Assembly (NCBI GenBank): GCA_902772585.1
Contig: CACYBB010000029.1
Location: 1 to 33,366, forward strand
DNA: 33,366 nt
From: an uncultured Bacteroidales bacterium
GTDB taxonomy: Bacteria; Bacteroidota; Bacteroidia; Bacteroidales; Bacteroidaceae
Direction: 5' to 3'
The translations under genes were made by a program, and so were the position numbers. Of this stretch, positions 16,470 through 24,997 are shown piece after piece (position 1 is the first letter of the stretch; the number at the start of each line of letters is the position of its first letter). The notes under the pieces were generated by a model that made no database searches, was not told the origin of the DNA, and saw nothing but the letters and a program-made list of their open reading frames with translations.

Positions 16470-17006
16470 ATGAAGAAGATAACGACCTTACTGCTGGCCC
16501 TGACAATGAGCGCAGCCGTTCATGCCCAAGAGATTGAGAAGATCGACAAGTTCGCTTCTGGTTACATCAACGGGACCTACATGAACAAGTACAAGACCAT
16601 CGACGGTGTGCTTTATGCCGTCGGCTATGAAGGAACGAAAGACTGGATCCTGGTTCGTTACCCGGCAGGTAGCAGAGCAACCGCCTACAATGTCCATCCT
16701 AACTGTCGGCGCATTGCAAGAGGAGCATTCGAGGGGGCTTCCTATCTCCGTGAGATCTATCTCCCTGAGACAGTCAGCTTCATCGGTGAGGATGCCTTTG
16801 CAGGCTGCACCTCTCTACAGGGCATCTACTTTGATGAAAGCAGTCCCACAGTAGTAAACACGATCAGTACAAACAGAACACGTTCTGAAGAAGCAGAGGA
16901 GGTAGCCCGTTACAATCTCTCTGGCCGTCCGTGCGCTGCTAATGAGAAAGGCGTTCAGATCATCATTTACTCAGATTTCACCACCAAAACCGTCATTATT
17001 GAATAA
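16470..17006 (+). CDS. Secreted BspA-like (LRR_5) repeat protein
   Basis: A 178-residue protein with a clear signal peptide, MKKITTLLLALTMSAAVHAQ, probably cleaved after Ala19 or Gln20. The body carries BspA-type leucine-rich repeats: RRIARGAFEGASYLREIYLP and SFIGEDAFAGCTSLQGIYF. Proteins of this type mediate adhesion or surface recognition. There are only about two repeats, so this is a short member. A C-terminal strand (GVQIIIYSDFTTKTVIIE) completes it. A second repeat protein of the same family lies at 18587. Confidence 0.7.
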   Translation: MKKITTLLLALTMSAAVHAQEIEKIDKFASGYINGTYMNKYKTIDGVLYAVGYEGTKDWILVRYPAGSRATAYNVHPNCRRIARGAFEGASYLREIYLPETVSFIGEDAFAGCTSLQGIYFDESSPTVVNTISTNRTRSEEAEEVARYNLSGRPCAANEKGVQIIIYSDFTTKTVIIE

Positions 17007-17036
17007 TTTTCTCCCAATAGTCACCAGAATTCTATC

Positions 17037-17816
17037 TTAGAAGAACATCGTTGGCAAAGTATTCTTCCTCTTCTGGGCGAGTTCGCTCTTCATGCGGTTA
17101 ATGGCGGTCTTGAAGAAGAAAGCAATAAGATGTTCATCAGTTCCTTCTGTTCGGATATTCTTGAGGGCCGAGATGTATTCAGCTCGGTCTTCAAGTTTGA
17201 TGATCAGTATGGGGTGATCAGCTCTTAACAGGATAAAGTTTGAGAGCAGTCGGCCTGTTCTCCCATTACCATCACGGAAGGGATGCAAATATTCGTAATA
17301 TCCATGCCATTTGGCTGCTACAACCAAGGGATGTTGTCCATCATCAAGTGCCTTTTGAGTAGAAGTCATCAGTGCAGGCACCCGGGCAATGAGCTTCTCA
17401 TGATCTCCAAAAATGGTATCACCTGCAGCCATATCCTCTGTGGTGTATTCACCTGCCTTTGCCTCAGGTGCACGATAAGAAAGGGTATGTTCTGTTACCA
17501 GACGATTAACCTCTTTCAAGAAGGGCTCATCAAAAGGATGATCCAAATGACTCAACATATAATCAAAAGCACGGAAATGGTCGGCCATCTCTATGCATTC
17601 GAATAAGGAGCGTCCAACAGGAATCATGGCCATTCCTTGTTCGCGAAGGATTCGCGTATCGTCAACAGTAAAAGAGTTACCCTCAATGGCACACGAATGA
17701 GCAGAGAACAGAATCTCATTGTATTCCATCCACTCATTCTTCCCCATCCTGTCGGCCAGCTTCTGCTGATATTCCTTTCGGATGTCTTCGTATTCTTTTA
17801 TATCCTTCTCAAACAT
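17037..17816 (-). CDS. Fic family protein (AMPylase-type) with N-terminal inhibitory motif
   Basis: A 259-residue protein with the intact Fic active site HPFRDGNGRTGRL (His178 to Arg189), the signature of enzymes that transfer AMP or other nucleotides to protein hydroxyls. It carries the inhibitory helix motif [S/T]xxxE[G/N] as SCAIEGN (Ser41, Glu45), so it is an N-terminally self-inhibited class II Fic. The likely target is protein, not known here. A TATCTTTGC element ends only 4 bp before the ATG, so the mRNA may be leaderless. It is divergently arranged from the HAD gene. Confidence 0.9.
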   Translation of the reverse strand: MFEKDIKEYEDIRKEYQQKLADRMGKNEWMEYNEILFSAHSCAIEGNSFTVDDTRILREQGMAMIPVGRSLFECIEMADHFRAFDYMLSHLDHPFDEPFLKEVNRLVTEHTLSYRAPEAKAGEYTTEDMAAGDTIFGDHEKLIARVPALMTSTQKALDDGQHPLVVAAKWHGYYEYLHPFRDGNGRTGRLLSNFILLRADHPILIIKLEDRAEYISALKNIRTEGTDEHLIAFFFKTAINRMKSELAQKRKNTLPTMFF

Positions 17817-17820
17817 CGGT

Positions 17821-17829
17821 GCAAAGATA
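17821..17829 (-). promoter_or_regulatory. -7 promoter element of the fic gene
   Basis: The reverse strand reads TATCTTTGC. The expected start site falls on or next to the ATG at 17816. Confidence 0.5.
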
Positions 17830-17917
17830 CAACTTTATTCTTGAATCACCAACAATTGAGAAAAATCTTTTTTCTATTTATATATATAACCTAGAGTCAT
17901 ATTCTCCACTCTGGCAC

Positions 17918-17926
17918 TATATTTGC
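17918..17926 (+). promoter_or_regulatory. -7 promoter element of the HAD gene
   Basis: TATATTTGC lies 19 bp upstream of the ATG at 17946. Confidence 0.55.
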
Positions 17927-17945
17927 TGGTAGAAATATAACGAAT

Positions 17946-18581
17946 ATGAATATGCAAGAGAAAAACAATCCAACCTTTACGACGGTGCTCATCGACTTCG
18001 ATGGTACCTTGTTTGACACAACGACTGCCGATCTTTTCTCTGTCCGGGGGAAGGGGCTGCGCAGGTTCTCTCCAGAGTGGGCAGAAGCTCACAAGTTGTA
18101 CCTTGAAAAAATCAGGCAGAGTCCGCTCTACGATGGTTGGCTGCAAGTACTCGAGTTCCTGAAATCCAACAACATCCAGGCTGCCATTGTGTCGGGGAAC
18201 AACATTCAGGTGCTGAATGTAGCAATCAAAGCCAAAGCATCCGAGTACCCCATACTGAAAGAAGTCTTCCCCAAACCCAACATCAACCGTATTGGTGGTA
18301 ACATCAATGGACATCATATCAGGAAGTCTGAAGGCGATCCTGCCCTCTTCCTCTACGCGCTGAAGCAGCTCAATGTGGTTCCCGAGAATGTACTGGCCTT
18401 CGGTAACCAGCTATGTGATGCCCATGCAGCAGACAATGCAGGCATCAAAGCCTATCACTGTCTGTGGGGAGCCAAAGCCGAAGAGCGTGAACTGATGCTC
18501 GCCGACCCAAATCACGAGTGTATAACCTCCCCTCTCCAGATCATCAACATCCTAAATAAAAGATGGAAACTACGTGGATAA
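17946..18581 (+). CDS. HAD-superfamily phosphatase
   Basis: A 211-residue haloacid-dehalogenase-type phosphatase. Motif I is LIDFDGTLFDT (Asp17, Asp19), motif II is AIVSGNN, a Lys follows near RKSEGDP, and motif IV is AFGNQLCDAHAADNAG. In motif IV the first acidic residue of the usual GDxxxD is Asn, though the later Asp is kept, which is tolerated in parts of the family. HAD phosphatases dephosphorylate small metabolites such as sugar or nucleotide phosphates. It overlaps or nearly abuts the following gene and so is probably co-transcribed with it. Substrate unknown. Confidence 0.85.
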   Translation: MNMQEKNNPTFTTVLIDFDGTLFDTTTADLFSVRGKGLRRFSPEWAEAHKLYLEKIRQSPLYDGWLQVLEFLKSNNIQAAIVSGNNIQVLNVAIKAKASEYPILKEVFPKPNINRIGGNINGHHIRKSEGDPALFLYALKQLNVVPENVLAFGNQLCDAHAADNAGIKAYHCLWGAKAEERELMLADPNHECITSPLQIINILNKRWKLRG

Positions 18582-18586
18582 ATCAC

Positions 18587-19288
18587 ATGAAGAAACTAGT
18601 CAGTACACAAGGGCTCCTTTTCGGGCATTACGAAGATACGGCGCTGAGCGACGCCATCAACGAAAGGGTGAACGACAAACTGGTGATCATTCACAACCAC
18701 ATGTCCAGGAATGGCGACGTCCATGCCAACTCGAAGTTGTCCTATGACCTCTTCGACGGATACGTCACTGCCCTCACCCTCACCTATACCATCGACAACC
18801 CCACGCGTCAGCGCCTCGAAGACTTCCGCGACACCTGCAACATGTTCTACGAAGTCCAGGAATTCATCGTAGACTACGACAACCACACCCCGAGCGTCTT
18901 CTTCCATGCCACCGACATCTACGATATGGCCATGCTCATTCATGCCCTCGCCTTTTATACGGTCTGTCTTGAGTCCATCATGCAGATTGAGAATGCCAGA
19001 GAACCCCAACCCCTGGAAGAGATGGATGATGAGTCCCTCGAAGAAGAAGATGAGCCTTTCAATATCAATGCTGACAGGGTTGCCTATTCCCTGGATGGCA
19101 AGACCCTGAAGTTCTGTCGTTTCAACTTCAATAAGCTCCGTTACAGGGTTCCCGACGGTGTCGAAGAGATCGAGGAGGGCGCTTTTCTGGCCTGCCGCCA
19201 TTTCGTCGAACTCTCCATCCCGCGCAGTGTCAGGGTCATCGGCGACTACCTCTTCGGCAACGGTGGTCTGATCACCATCCGCGATTAA
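18587..19288 (+). CDS. Hypothetical protein with C-terminal BspA-like repeat
   Basis: The frame is open from an ATG at 18563 that would overlap the HAD gene by 19 bp; the ATG at 18587 (MKKLVSTQG) lies 5 bp after the HAD stop and is preferred. The N-terminal 130 residues are mixed alpha/beta and not recognised. An acidic linker (LEEMDDESLEEEDEP) leads to a short BspA/LRR_5-like unit: YRVPDGVEEIEEGAFLACRH and SIPRSVRVIGDYLF. No signal peptide is seen, so unlike most BspA-type proteins it is probably cytoplasmic. Confidence 0.6.
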   Translation: MKKLVSTQGLLFGHYEDTALSDAINERVNDKLVIIHNHMSRNGDVHANSKLSYDLFDGYVTALTLTYTIDNPTRQRLEDFRDTCNMFYEVQEFIVDYDNHTPSVFFHATDIYDMAMLIHALAFYTVCLESIMQIENAREPQPLEEMDDESLEEEDEPFNINADRVAYSLDGKTLKFCRFNFNKLRYRVPDGVEEIEEGAFLACRHFVELSIPRSVRVIGDYLFGNGGLITIRD

Positions 19289-19330
19289 TTCATACATATG
19301 AACTGAGACCTTAAAATCCTATCATAACCT

Positions 19331-19339
19331 TATCTTTGC
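19331..19339 (+). promoter_or_regulatory. -7 promoter element of the AAA-phosphoesterase operon
   Basis: TATCTTTGC lies 28 bp upstream of the ATG at 19368. Confidence 0.6.
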
Positions 19340-19367
19340 CATCAGAAACAAATAAACACACAGAATT

Positions 19368-21137
19368 ATGCCAAGAAGATTAAAGATTCAGAAAGAAACA
19401 GACCTTGATTTTGAGTTAGGTCGTATGGGTGGTCCTATGATGGACGACCTTGAAGAGCCGGAGTACAAGGAGCCCGACACCTGGACCATCATCACCGCTT
19501 TGAACCGTGTGCTCGACCAGGCACGCGCCTCAGAACTCTCCGACAAATTCTGGGCGTCGGTGAAGAATCCCCTCGCCTACCTCCGTGGTGAACTGGGTAT
19601 CACGGATATCCAGATAGTCGTCATGGCCATGCTGATTGAAGCAGGCGAACCCCTCTCTTGGAAGAAGATGGGCAACTTCCTCCACTGCTCCCGTCTGCAG
19701 ATGATGACCTACACCGAAGAGATTGATGAGATGGTGAAGAAGCGCTGGTTCGTTCGCAGTTTCTCGCATGAGTTCGGAAACCGCTATGAGGCTTTTGCAT
19801 TGGCTCGCGGCCTCATCACCGCCATGCGCCACAACCAGACCTTCGTACCTGAGAAGATTGACGGACTCACCGAGCAGCAGTTCGTCGACAAACTCGAGAG
19901 TCATATCGACAAGGGTATGAACGACCACCGTCTCTCCTTCAGCGAAGACGAAGAGTGGATGCTGCGCCTCTGTGAGGCCAATCCTCATCTGCCCCTCTGT
20001 CAGGAGGTGATGAAGTTCGACGACATCCACGTCCAGTCACTCTTGTTGATGATAGTCTTTGACTATGCCCAGTGGGAAGGTTCCGACGGCGAAGGCCTCA
20101 CCTTCCAGACCATCAGCGACCTCTACCCCGAGGAGTATGATTGCGACTTCATGCGTGAGCATCTGCAAGACGGTGACCACCCGCTCATCGTTTGTGGCCT
20201 CATCGAGCACAAGTGCGTCGAGGGCATGGCCGACAACGAGCAGTACATGCTCACCCAGAGAGCCAAGAGTGAGTTGCTCTCCGCCTACACACCCAGTCAC
20301 ACGAAGTGTAAGCGCATGCGCAACAATCAGAACCGCTTCATGAAGAATCATGAGGCCATCAAGGAGAAAGCCCTCTTCTTCAATGCCTCCGACCAACAGC
20401 ATATCGACCGCCTCGCCAGTCTGCTCAGTCAGGACAACTTCCCCGCCATCCAGCAGCGACTCGAGGAGCAGGGCATGCGCAAGGGCTTTGCCTGTCTCTT
20501 CTATGGTGGACCTGGTACCGGTAAGACCGAGACCGTGTTGCAGATAGCCCGTCAGACGGGACGCGACCTCATGCAGGTCGACATCGCCGGCATGCGCGAC
20601 AAGTATGTCGGTGAGACTGAGAAGAACATCAAGGCCGTCTTCGCCCGCTATCGTGACATCTGCCGCAATAGCGAGGTGCAGCCCATCCTCTTCTTCAATG
20701 AGGCCGATGCGCTCTTCAACAAGCGTTCGGAGAACATCCAGCACTCCGTCGACAAGATGGAGAACGCCATGCAGAACATCATCCTCCAGGAGATGGAAGA
20801 CCTCGATGGCATCCTCATCGCTACCACCAACCTCACGAGCAACCTCGACAGCGCTTTCGAGCGCCGCTTCCTCTACAAGGTCGAGTTCCATAAGCCCGAC
20901 ACCGATGTCAAGACGCAGATATGGTGCTCCATGTTGAAGGACCTCAGCACTGACGATGCCCGTCACCTCGCCTCCCGCTTCGACTTCTCGGGTGGTCAGA
21001 TTGAGAACATCGCCCGCAAGCGCGCCGTCGACTACATCCTCTCGGGCAAAGAAGCCACCCTCGACGAGATTGAGGACTACTGCCGTGCCGAACTCTTGAG
21101 TGGCAAGGAAAGAAGAAGTATAGGTTTCATCTCATAA
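19368..21137 (+). CDS. AAA ATPase with large N-terminal domain
   Basis: A 589-residue protein. The N-terminal 370 residues are largely helical and not assigned. The C-terminal part is a classical AAA module: Walker A FYGGPGTGKTETV near residue 380, QVDIAGMRDKYVGETEKNIK, Walker B PILFFNEADALFNKR near 440 in which the usual Asp before Glu is Asn, sensor 1 ILIATTNLTSNLD, and the arginine-finger segment AFERRFLYK. Such ATPases remodel or unfold protein partners. The downstream phosphoesterase starts 15 bp after the stop and is probably co-transcribed. The partner substrate is unknown. Confidence 0.85.
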   Translation: MPRRLKIQKETDLDFELGRMGGPMMDDLEEPEYKEPDTWTIITALNRVLDQARASELSDKFWASVKNPLAYLRGELGITDIQIVVMAMLIEAGEPLSWKKMGNFLHCSRLQMMTYTEEIDEMVKKRWFVRSFSHEFGNRYEAFALARGLITAMRHNQTFVPEKIDGLTEQQFVDKLESHIDKGMNDHRLSFSEDEEWMLRLCEANPHLPLCQEVMKFDDIHVQSLLLMIVFDYAQWEGSDGEGLTFQTISDLYPEEYDCDFMREHLQDGDHPLIVCGLIEHKCVEGMADNEQYMLTQRAKSELLSAYTPSHTKCKRMRNNQNRFMKNHEAIKEKALFFNASDQQHIDRLASLLSQDNFPAIQQRLEEQGMRKGFACLFYGGPGTGKTETVLQIARQTGRDLMQVDIAGMRDKYVGETEKNIKAVFARYRDICRNSEVQPILFFNEADALFNKRSENIQHSVDKMENAMQNIILQEMEDLDGILIATTNLTSNLDSAFERRFLYKVEFHKPDTDVKTQIWCSMLKDLSTDDARHLASRFDFSGGQIENIARKRAVDYILSGKEATLDEIEDYCRAELLSGKERRSIGFIS

Positions 21138-21152
21138 GCGTATCATTGCAGC

Positions 21153-21863
21153 ATGGAAAAGAAAATACTGATTATCCCCGATGTTCATGGCAGGTCGTTC
21201 TGGCGACCGGCCGTGGCCTCGGGCGACTATGAAAAGATCATATTCCTTGGGGATTATGTGGATCCTTATCCCGACGAGCGGATAGGTGAACTCACTGCCT
21301 TGCATGGCCTGATGGACATCATCGACTTCTACGACCGCCATCCTGATCAGGTGGTCCTGTTGCTCGGTAATCACGACCTGCACTATCTCTCCCCTTATTA
21401 TCACGAGATGTGTCCTTGCGATCGTTACGACGAAAAGCACAGCGACGTTCTTCATCTCCTCTTTACCAAGGGCGATCGGTTTAATCTGGCTCATGAGGAG
21501 ACCATTGGCTCACAGAAATATCTCTTCACCCATGCCGGTGTGAACCAGCCCTGGCTCAAGCGCAACCTCAAAGTGATCCGTAAGCCTGATGCCATCCACC
21601 TGAATCGTCTGCTCCTTTTCGACGAGGGTATTGAGACACTTCGTCAGGTCGGCATCGTGCGCTGGGGTATGTATCTCACGGGGAGTGTCGTATGGTGCGA
21701 CAGCGACGAGCTGGCCGTCTCTGATCCCTTGCCAGATGTCTATCAGATCGTAGGCCACACGCGGCAGTATGACGGGACGCCCATCATCACGCCCCACTAT
21801 GCCTGTCTCGACTGTAGTACCGCCTTCGTCCTTGATGAAGAAGGCCTCAAACCTGTATCCTAA
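21153..21863 (+). CDS. Calcineurin-like metallophosphoesterase
   Basis: A 236-residue enzyme with the metal-binding motifs of the family: IIPDVHGRS (Asp10, His12), FLGDYVDPYP (Asp34, Asp37), LLGNHDLHYLS (Asn73, His74), FTHAGVNQ and VGHTRQYDG. These bind two metal ions and cleave phosphoesters in proteins, nucleotides or RNA ends. The short, PrpE/ApaH-like layout suggests a soluble phosphatase or nucleotide-polyphosphate hydrolase. It lies in an operon behind the AAA ATPase and is followed by the MoxR-VWA cluster after about 16 bp. Confidence 0.88.
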   Translation: MEKKILIIPDVHGRSFWRPAVASGDYEKIIFLGDYVDPYPDERIGELTALHGLMDIIDFYDRHPDQVVLLLGNHDLHYLSPYYHEMCPCDRYDEKHSDVLHLLFTKGDRFNLAHEETIGSQKYLFTHAGVNQPWLKRNLKVIRKPDAIHLNRLLLFDEGIETLRQVGIVRWGMYLTGSVVWCDSDELAVSDPLPDVYQIVGHTRQYDGTPIITPHYACLDCSTAFVLDEEGLKPVS

Positions 21864-21879
21864 AAACTTGAAAAGAAAT

Positions 21880-22614
21880 ATGGAACTAATGACATACACG
21901 AAAGCACAGATTCACAACAACATCAGTAAGTTGTTGGAGGAAGGCAAGAGCAACGACGATGCGCTCCATTTCTTCCTCAAGATGAAAATGGTGAACGACC
22001 TGGGTCCCGAGCGACCCTTCATCACGAAAGCGCCTTCGCCCGCCGAAGTCAAGATTCACCTGCTTGGCTATGACGACATTCCCCAAGATGACGTCATACT
22101 GGAACTGCCGAATCAGGCTAAAAACAACACCCAGAGACTGGTATTCAAACTGTCGCCCGCTTACGCGCTCTACGTAGAGAAGGTTCACGACTCCTTGCAA
22201 GTCACCGTCAATGGGAAGAATCTCACCGCCATGTACCTGAAGACATTCCGTGCAGCGGACATCGCACTGTGGATGATACGTCAGAGGCATAAACTCGACA
22301 AATACATCGAAGAATGGGATACCGTCCTGGATCTTGCCTGTAAGAAATCCAAACTCGACCGCATGGCATTCCTCAAGATCAGGGCCATCTTCACCGAGGC
22401 CATGAAGGACTACCCCAGACTCAAGTATGTGATCGTCGAACAGAAGCGACGCGCCAGGATCAGGGTGAAGATTCCCAACACCGATGTCGGGGTCTACATC
22501 GATGCCTGGTGGGGATCCTACGAGGAAAAGCTCCCCCCGCAGATCGAAAGTCTGAAACTGCTGCTCGACGCCCATCGCAAGAGTTGCTTAAAGAATTTCT
22601 TTGTCCATCACTAA
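21880..22614 (+). CDS. Hypothetical protein, upstream partner of MoxR-VWA
   Basis: The frame opens at 21769 inside the phosphoesterase gene, but the start is best placed at the ATG at 21880 (MELMTYTK), after AAAAGAA; the ATG at 21889 is also possible. The product has 244 residues: a helical start, a beta-rich middle (VKIHLLGYDDIPQDDVILEL) and a helical end with RARIRVKIPNTDVGVYIDAW. I do not recognise a family. Its position between the phosphoesterase and MoxR genes, on the same strand with short gaps, suggests one functional cluster. Confidence 0.65.
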   Translation: MELMTYTKAQIHNNISKLLEEGKSNDDALHFFLKMKMVNDLGPERPFITKAPSPAEVKIHLLGYDDIPQDDVILELPNQAKNNTQRLVFKLSPAYALYVEKVHDSLQVTVNGKNLTAMYLKTFRAADIALWMIRQRHKLDKYIEEWDTVLDLACKKSKLDRMAFLKIRAIFTEAMKDYPRLKYVIVEQKRRARIRVKIPNTDVGVYIDAWWGSYEEKLPPQIESLKLLLDAHRKSCLKNFFVHH

Positions 22615-22643
22615 TTTTTTACTTTTTACTTTTTTACTTTTAC
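22615..22643 (+). repeat. Heptamer-like (TTTTTAC) tract
   Basis: A tract of TTTTTAC-type units fills the gap between the stop of the hypothetical gene (22614) and the MoxR start (22648). Similar tracts, in the opposite sense relative to transcription, occur at 26661-26712 and 29711-29740. Confidence 0.6.
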
Positions 22644-22647
22644 AATT

Positions 22648-23769
22648 ATGTCAGTATCGATTAATATTTCAGAACTGAAGGAGACACTAGAGTTGACTCC
22701 TTCCACCCAGAACATCATGCTCGTGGGCAAGCACGGCATCGGTAAGTCGGAAATCCTCACCAGCTTCTTCAACGAGAAGGGGCTGAAAGTAGTCACCCTG
22801 TTCCTCGGACAGATGGCCGACCCGGGCGACATCATCGGCATCCCCTCCAAGGTGGAGAAGCAGGATGCAGCGGGAAAGGCCACCGCGCGCACCGACTTCA
22901 CCCCACCCTACTGGTTCCCCCAGGACGGTCAGCCGATCGTGCTCTTCCTCGACGAACTGAATCGCGCCCGTCCTGAGATCCTGCAGACGGTGATGGACCT
23001 CACCCTCAACCGTAAGTTGGCAGGCAAGGCTTTGCCCGAAGGCAGTCACGTGATATCAGCCGTGAATGAGGGTGAGGAATACCAGCTCACCGACCTCGAC
23101 CCTGCCCTCGTGAGCCGTTTCAACATCTATGAGTTCAAGCCCACCGTGGAGGAATGGCTCAACTGGGCTGCCGGTCAGAAGCTCGACGAGCGCGTCGTCA
23201 ACTTCATCCAGGACAACCCGACCTGGCTCGACGGCGACACCAAGGAATACAAGGGCCTCGACAAGAGCGCCGACCGTCGTGCGTGGAAGCATGTCTCCGA
23301 CATCCTGCTCAAGGTCGACACCATCAAAGACATCCACAAGCGCATCATCGCCGGCATCGTGGGCGTCGGTGCAGCAGCCGCCTTCATCCAGAGTGTCCAG
23401 CAGCACAAGGTCATCACGGGCAAAGACCTCCTGTTGAAGTATGACAAGACCATCAAGACTGTGGAGAAGTATCAGCTCCACGAGTATGCCATCCTCAACG
23501 AGGCTATATTCCGCTACCTCGAAAACGCCAAACTCAACGAACGTGAGAAGAAGGAGGCCGCCGACAGCCTCGGTAAGTACATCACCTTCCTCCGCACGAA
23601 GAAGAAGCGAGAGGCACTCGCCAACTTCACGAATATCTTCGAGAAGGGCACCTATGAGAAGGCCATCGCCTTCATGGTGGTCAACGCCTCATCGGTCTAC
23701 GACATGCTCAATGAGTTTGTCGATTCACTGGTTCCCGCCTCTTCAACCTCCAAATCAAAAGGTAATTAA
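22648..23769 (+). CDS. MoxR-type AAA+ ATPase
   Basis: A 373-residue MoxR-family ATPase: Walker A MLVGKHGIGKSE (residues 25-35), Walker B IVLFLDELNRARPEILQ (98-113), then the sensor segment SAVNEGEEYQLTDLDPALVSRF. The GDIIGIPSKVE segment is typical of MoxR proteins. These ATPases act as chaperones that activate or assemble partner proteins together with VWA-domain proteins. The VWA gene begins 3 bp after the stop, the usual MoxR-VWA arrangement. The C-terminal 150 residues are helical. Confidence 0.9.
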   Translation: MSVSINISELKETLELTPSTQNIMLVGKHGIGKSEILTSFFNEKGLKVVTLFLGQMADPGDIIGIPSKVEKQDAAGKATARTDFTPPYWFPQDGQPIVLFLDELNRARPEILQTVMDLTLNRKLAGKALPEGSHVISAVNEGEEYQLTDLDPALVSRFNIYEFKPTVEEWLNWAAGQKLDERVVNFIQDNPTWLDGDTKEYKGLDKSADRRAWKHVSDILLKVDTIKDIHKRIIAGIVGVGAAAAFIQSVQQHKVITGKDLLLKYDKTIKTVEKYQLHEYAILNEAIFRYLENAKLNEREKKEAADSLGKYITFLRTKKKREALANFTNIFEKGTYEKAIAFMVVNASSVYDMLNEFVDSLVPASSTSKSKGN

Positions 23770-23772
23770 AAT

Positions 23773-24885
23773 ATGCTGGAACGAATAGCCCAAATAACAG
23801 AACGCTGGTTTCTCAGCGAAGAACCCCTGTTCTCTGCTTTCTGCACCCATCGGGTGGCAGAAAACAGAGAGATGTCCTGCCACGTCCGTGTGGGCAAGGG
23901 TGTCATCGAGATCAACCCCGACCTGTGTGAATCCATCACCGACAGGGAACTGGAAGAGCGCCTTCGCATAGAGGTCATCCGCATCCTGCTGAAACACCCC
24001 TACGACCGTCAGCCCGACGGCTGTAGCATCCTGGCAAGAGCCTTGGGAAGCAACTGTGTCATTGGCGACTCCTACCGTTTCCAGAAGGTTCAGATGGAGA
24101 GACCCCAGGATTTCGAACTGCCCTCCAACCAGCACTTCGAGTACTATGCGCGCCGCATCCAGGGCATGCTTCCTCAGGTTAAAATGAGTCTGACCGGAGA
24201 TTCTGACGGGGATGCCGATGGCAATTCAGACATCGCTGCCAACTGGCAGCAAGACGAACTCATGGCCGCCCAGATCAACGAAACCATCCGCAACGTGAAA
24301 GGATGGGGCTCCATGCCTGGGAAACTGGTAGAGGAAATCATCGCCTCCACCAAGGCCCGCGTCGACTACCGTAAGATTCTGGCAGGCTTCCGCGCCACTA
24401 TTCTCTCTGAGAAGCGCAAGCTCACACGCATGCGCCCCAACCGTCGCTTTGGCTTCGACGCCATGGGCAGCCGTTACGATTTCACCACCCGGTTGATCAT
24501 CGGAGTCGACTGCAGCGGCAGCATCACTAAGAATGACCTCAAGAACTTCTACTCCACCATCAATCGTTTCTTCAAATACGGCATCAAGCAGATTGATGTC
24601 GTGCAGTTTGACGTCAATCTGGGCGAAGTGCAGACGCTCCTCAAAGCCTCTGAGAACATCAAGGTCAAAGGACGTGGCGGCACCTGTTTCCAGCCCTTCA
24701 TCGACTTCGTGGCCAAGCATCCCGAATACGATGGTGCGCTCATCTATACCGATGGCTATGCGCCGAAGCCCAAGATTCCCGTTGGCATGCGCTCACCCCT
24801 CTGTTGGGTGCTCCGCTCAGAGAAAGAGGTGAAAGAGCATGAAGACTGGATGCGCGAATCCGGCCGCGTCTGCTTCATTGAGTAG
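23773..24885 (+). CDS. VWA-like protein (DUF2201 type), MoxR partner
   Basis: A 370-residue protein. The N-terminal part (about 1-130) resembles the DUF2201 N-terminal peptidase-like domain, but I see no HExxH zinc motif (the corresponding segment reads LRIEVIRILLKHPYD), so peptidase activity is doubtful. The C-terminal VWA-like domain has a metal-ion-dependent adhesion site: GVDCSGSI near residue 245, GRGGTCF near 300 and IYTDGYAP near 325. A basic link, RKLTRMRPNRRFG, precedes it. It follows the MoxR gene by 3 bp and should form a MoxR-VWA chaperone pair. No terminator is visible before the next gene's promoter. Confidence 0.8.
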   Translation: MLERIAQITERWFLSEEPLFSAFCTHRVAENREMSCHVRVGKGVIEINPDLCESITDRELEERLRIEVIRILLKHPYDRQPDGCSILARALGSNCVIGDSYRFQKVQMERPQDFELPSNQHFEYYARRIQGMLPQVKMSLTGDSDGDADGNSDIAANWQQDELMAAQINETIRNVKGWGSMPGKLVEEIIASTKARVDYRKILAGFRATILSEKRKLTRMRPNRRFGFDAMGSRYDFTTRLIIGVDCSGSITKNDLKNFYSTINRFFKYGIKQIDVVQFDVNLGEVQTLLKASENIKVKGRGGTCFQPFIDFVAKHPEYDGALIYTDGYAPKPKIPVGMRSPLCWVLRSEKEVKEHEDWMRESGRVCFIE

Positions 24886-24934
24886 TTGTTTTGTTAAATC
24901 AGTCTAAATCTTTGCGGGATTGAGATGATTTCCC

Positions 24935-24943
24935 TATCTTTGC
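24935..24943 (+). promoter_or_regulatory. -7 promoter element of the lysine-rich hypothetical gene
   Basis: TATCTTTGC with a -33-like TTTG at 24911-24914, 20 nt apart, is a strong match to the Bacteroidota promoter. Confidence 0.65.
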
Positions 24944-24997
24944 AATTAGAAACTATAAATACATAAACAAGTCAGATCACAATAAGCAATTGGCAAC

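Noticed and set aside
18596-19297. Open frame of 233 codons opposite the gene at 18587
   Set aside because: Shadow of a GC3-biased gene; no start signal or recognised domain.
19287-19310. Possible small gene starting at the ATG within ATTCATACATATGAACTGA
   Set aside because: It stops after two codons; the ATTCATACATAT string also occurs near 9354 and 15334 but without consistent function.
20037-20966. Long open frame (309 codons) opposite the AAA ATPase gene
   Set aside because: It is a shadow of a real gene with strong codon bias; composition is rich in L, V, E and H with no domain, and the opposite strand has all AAA motifs.
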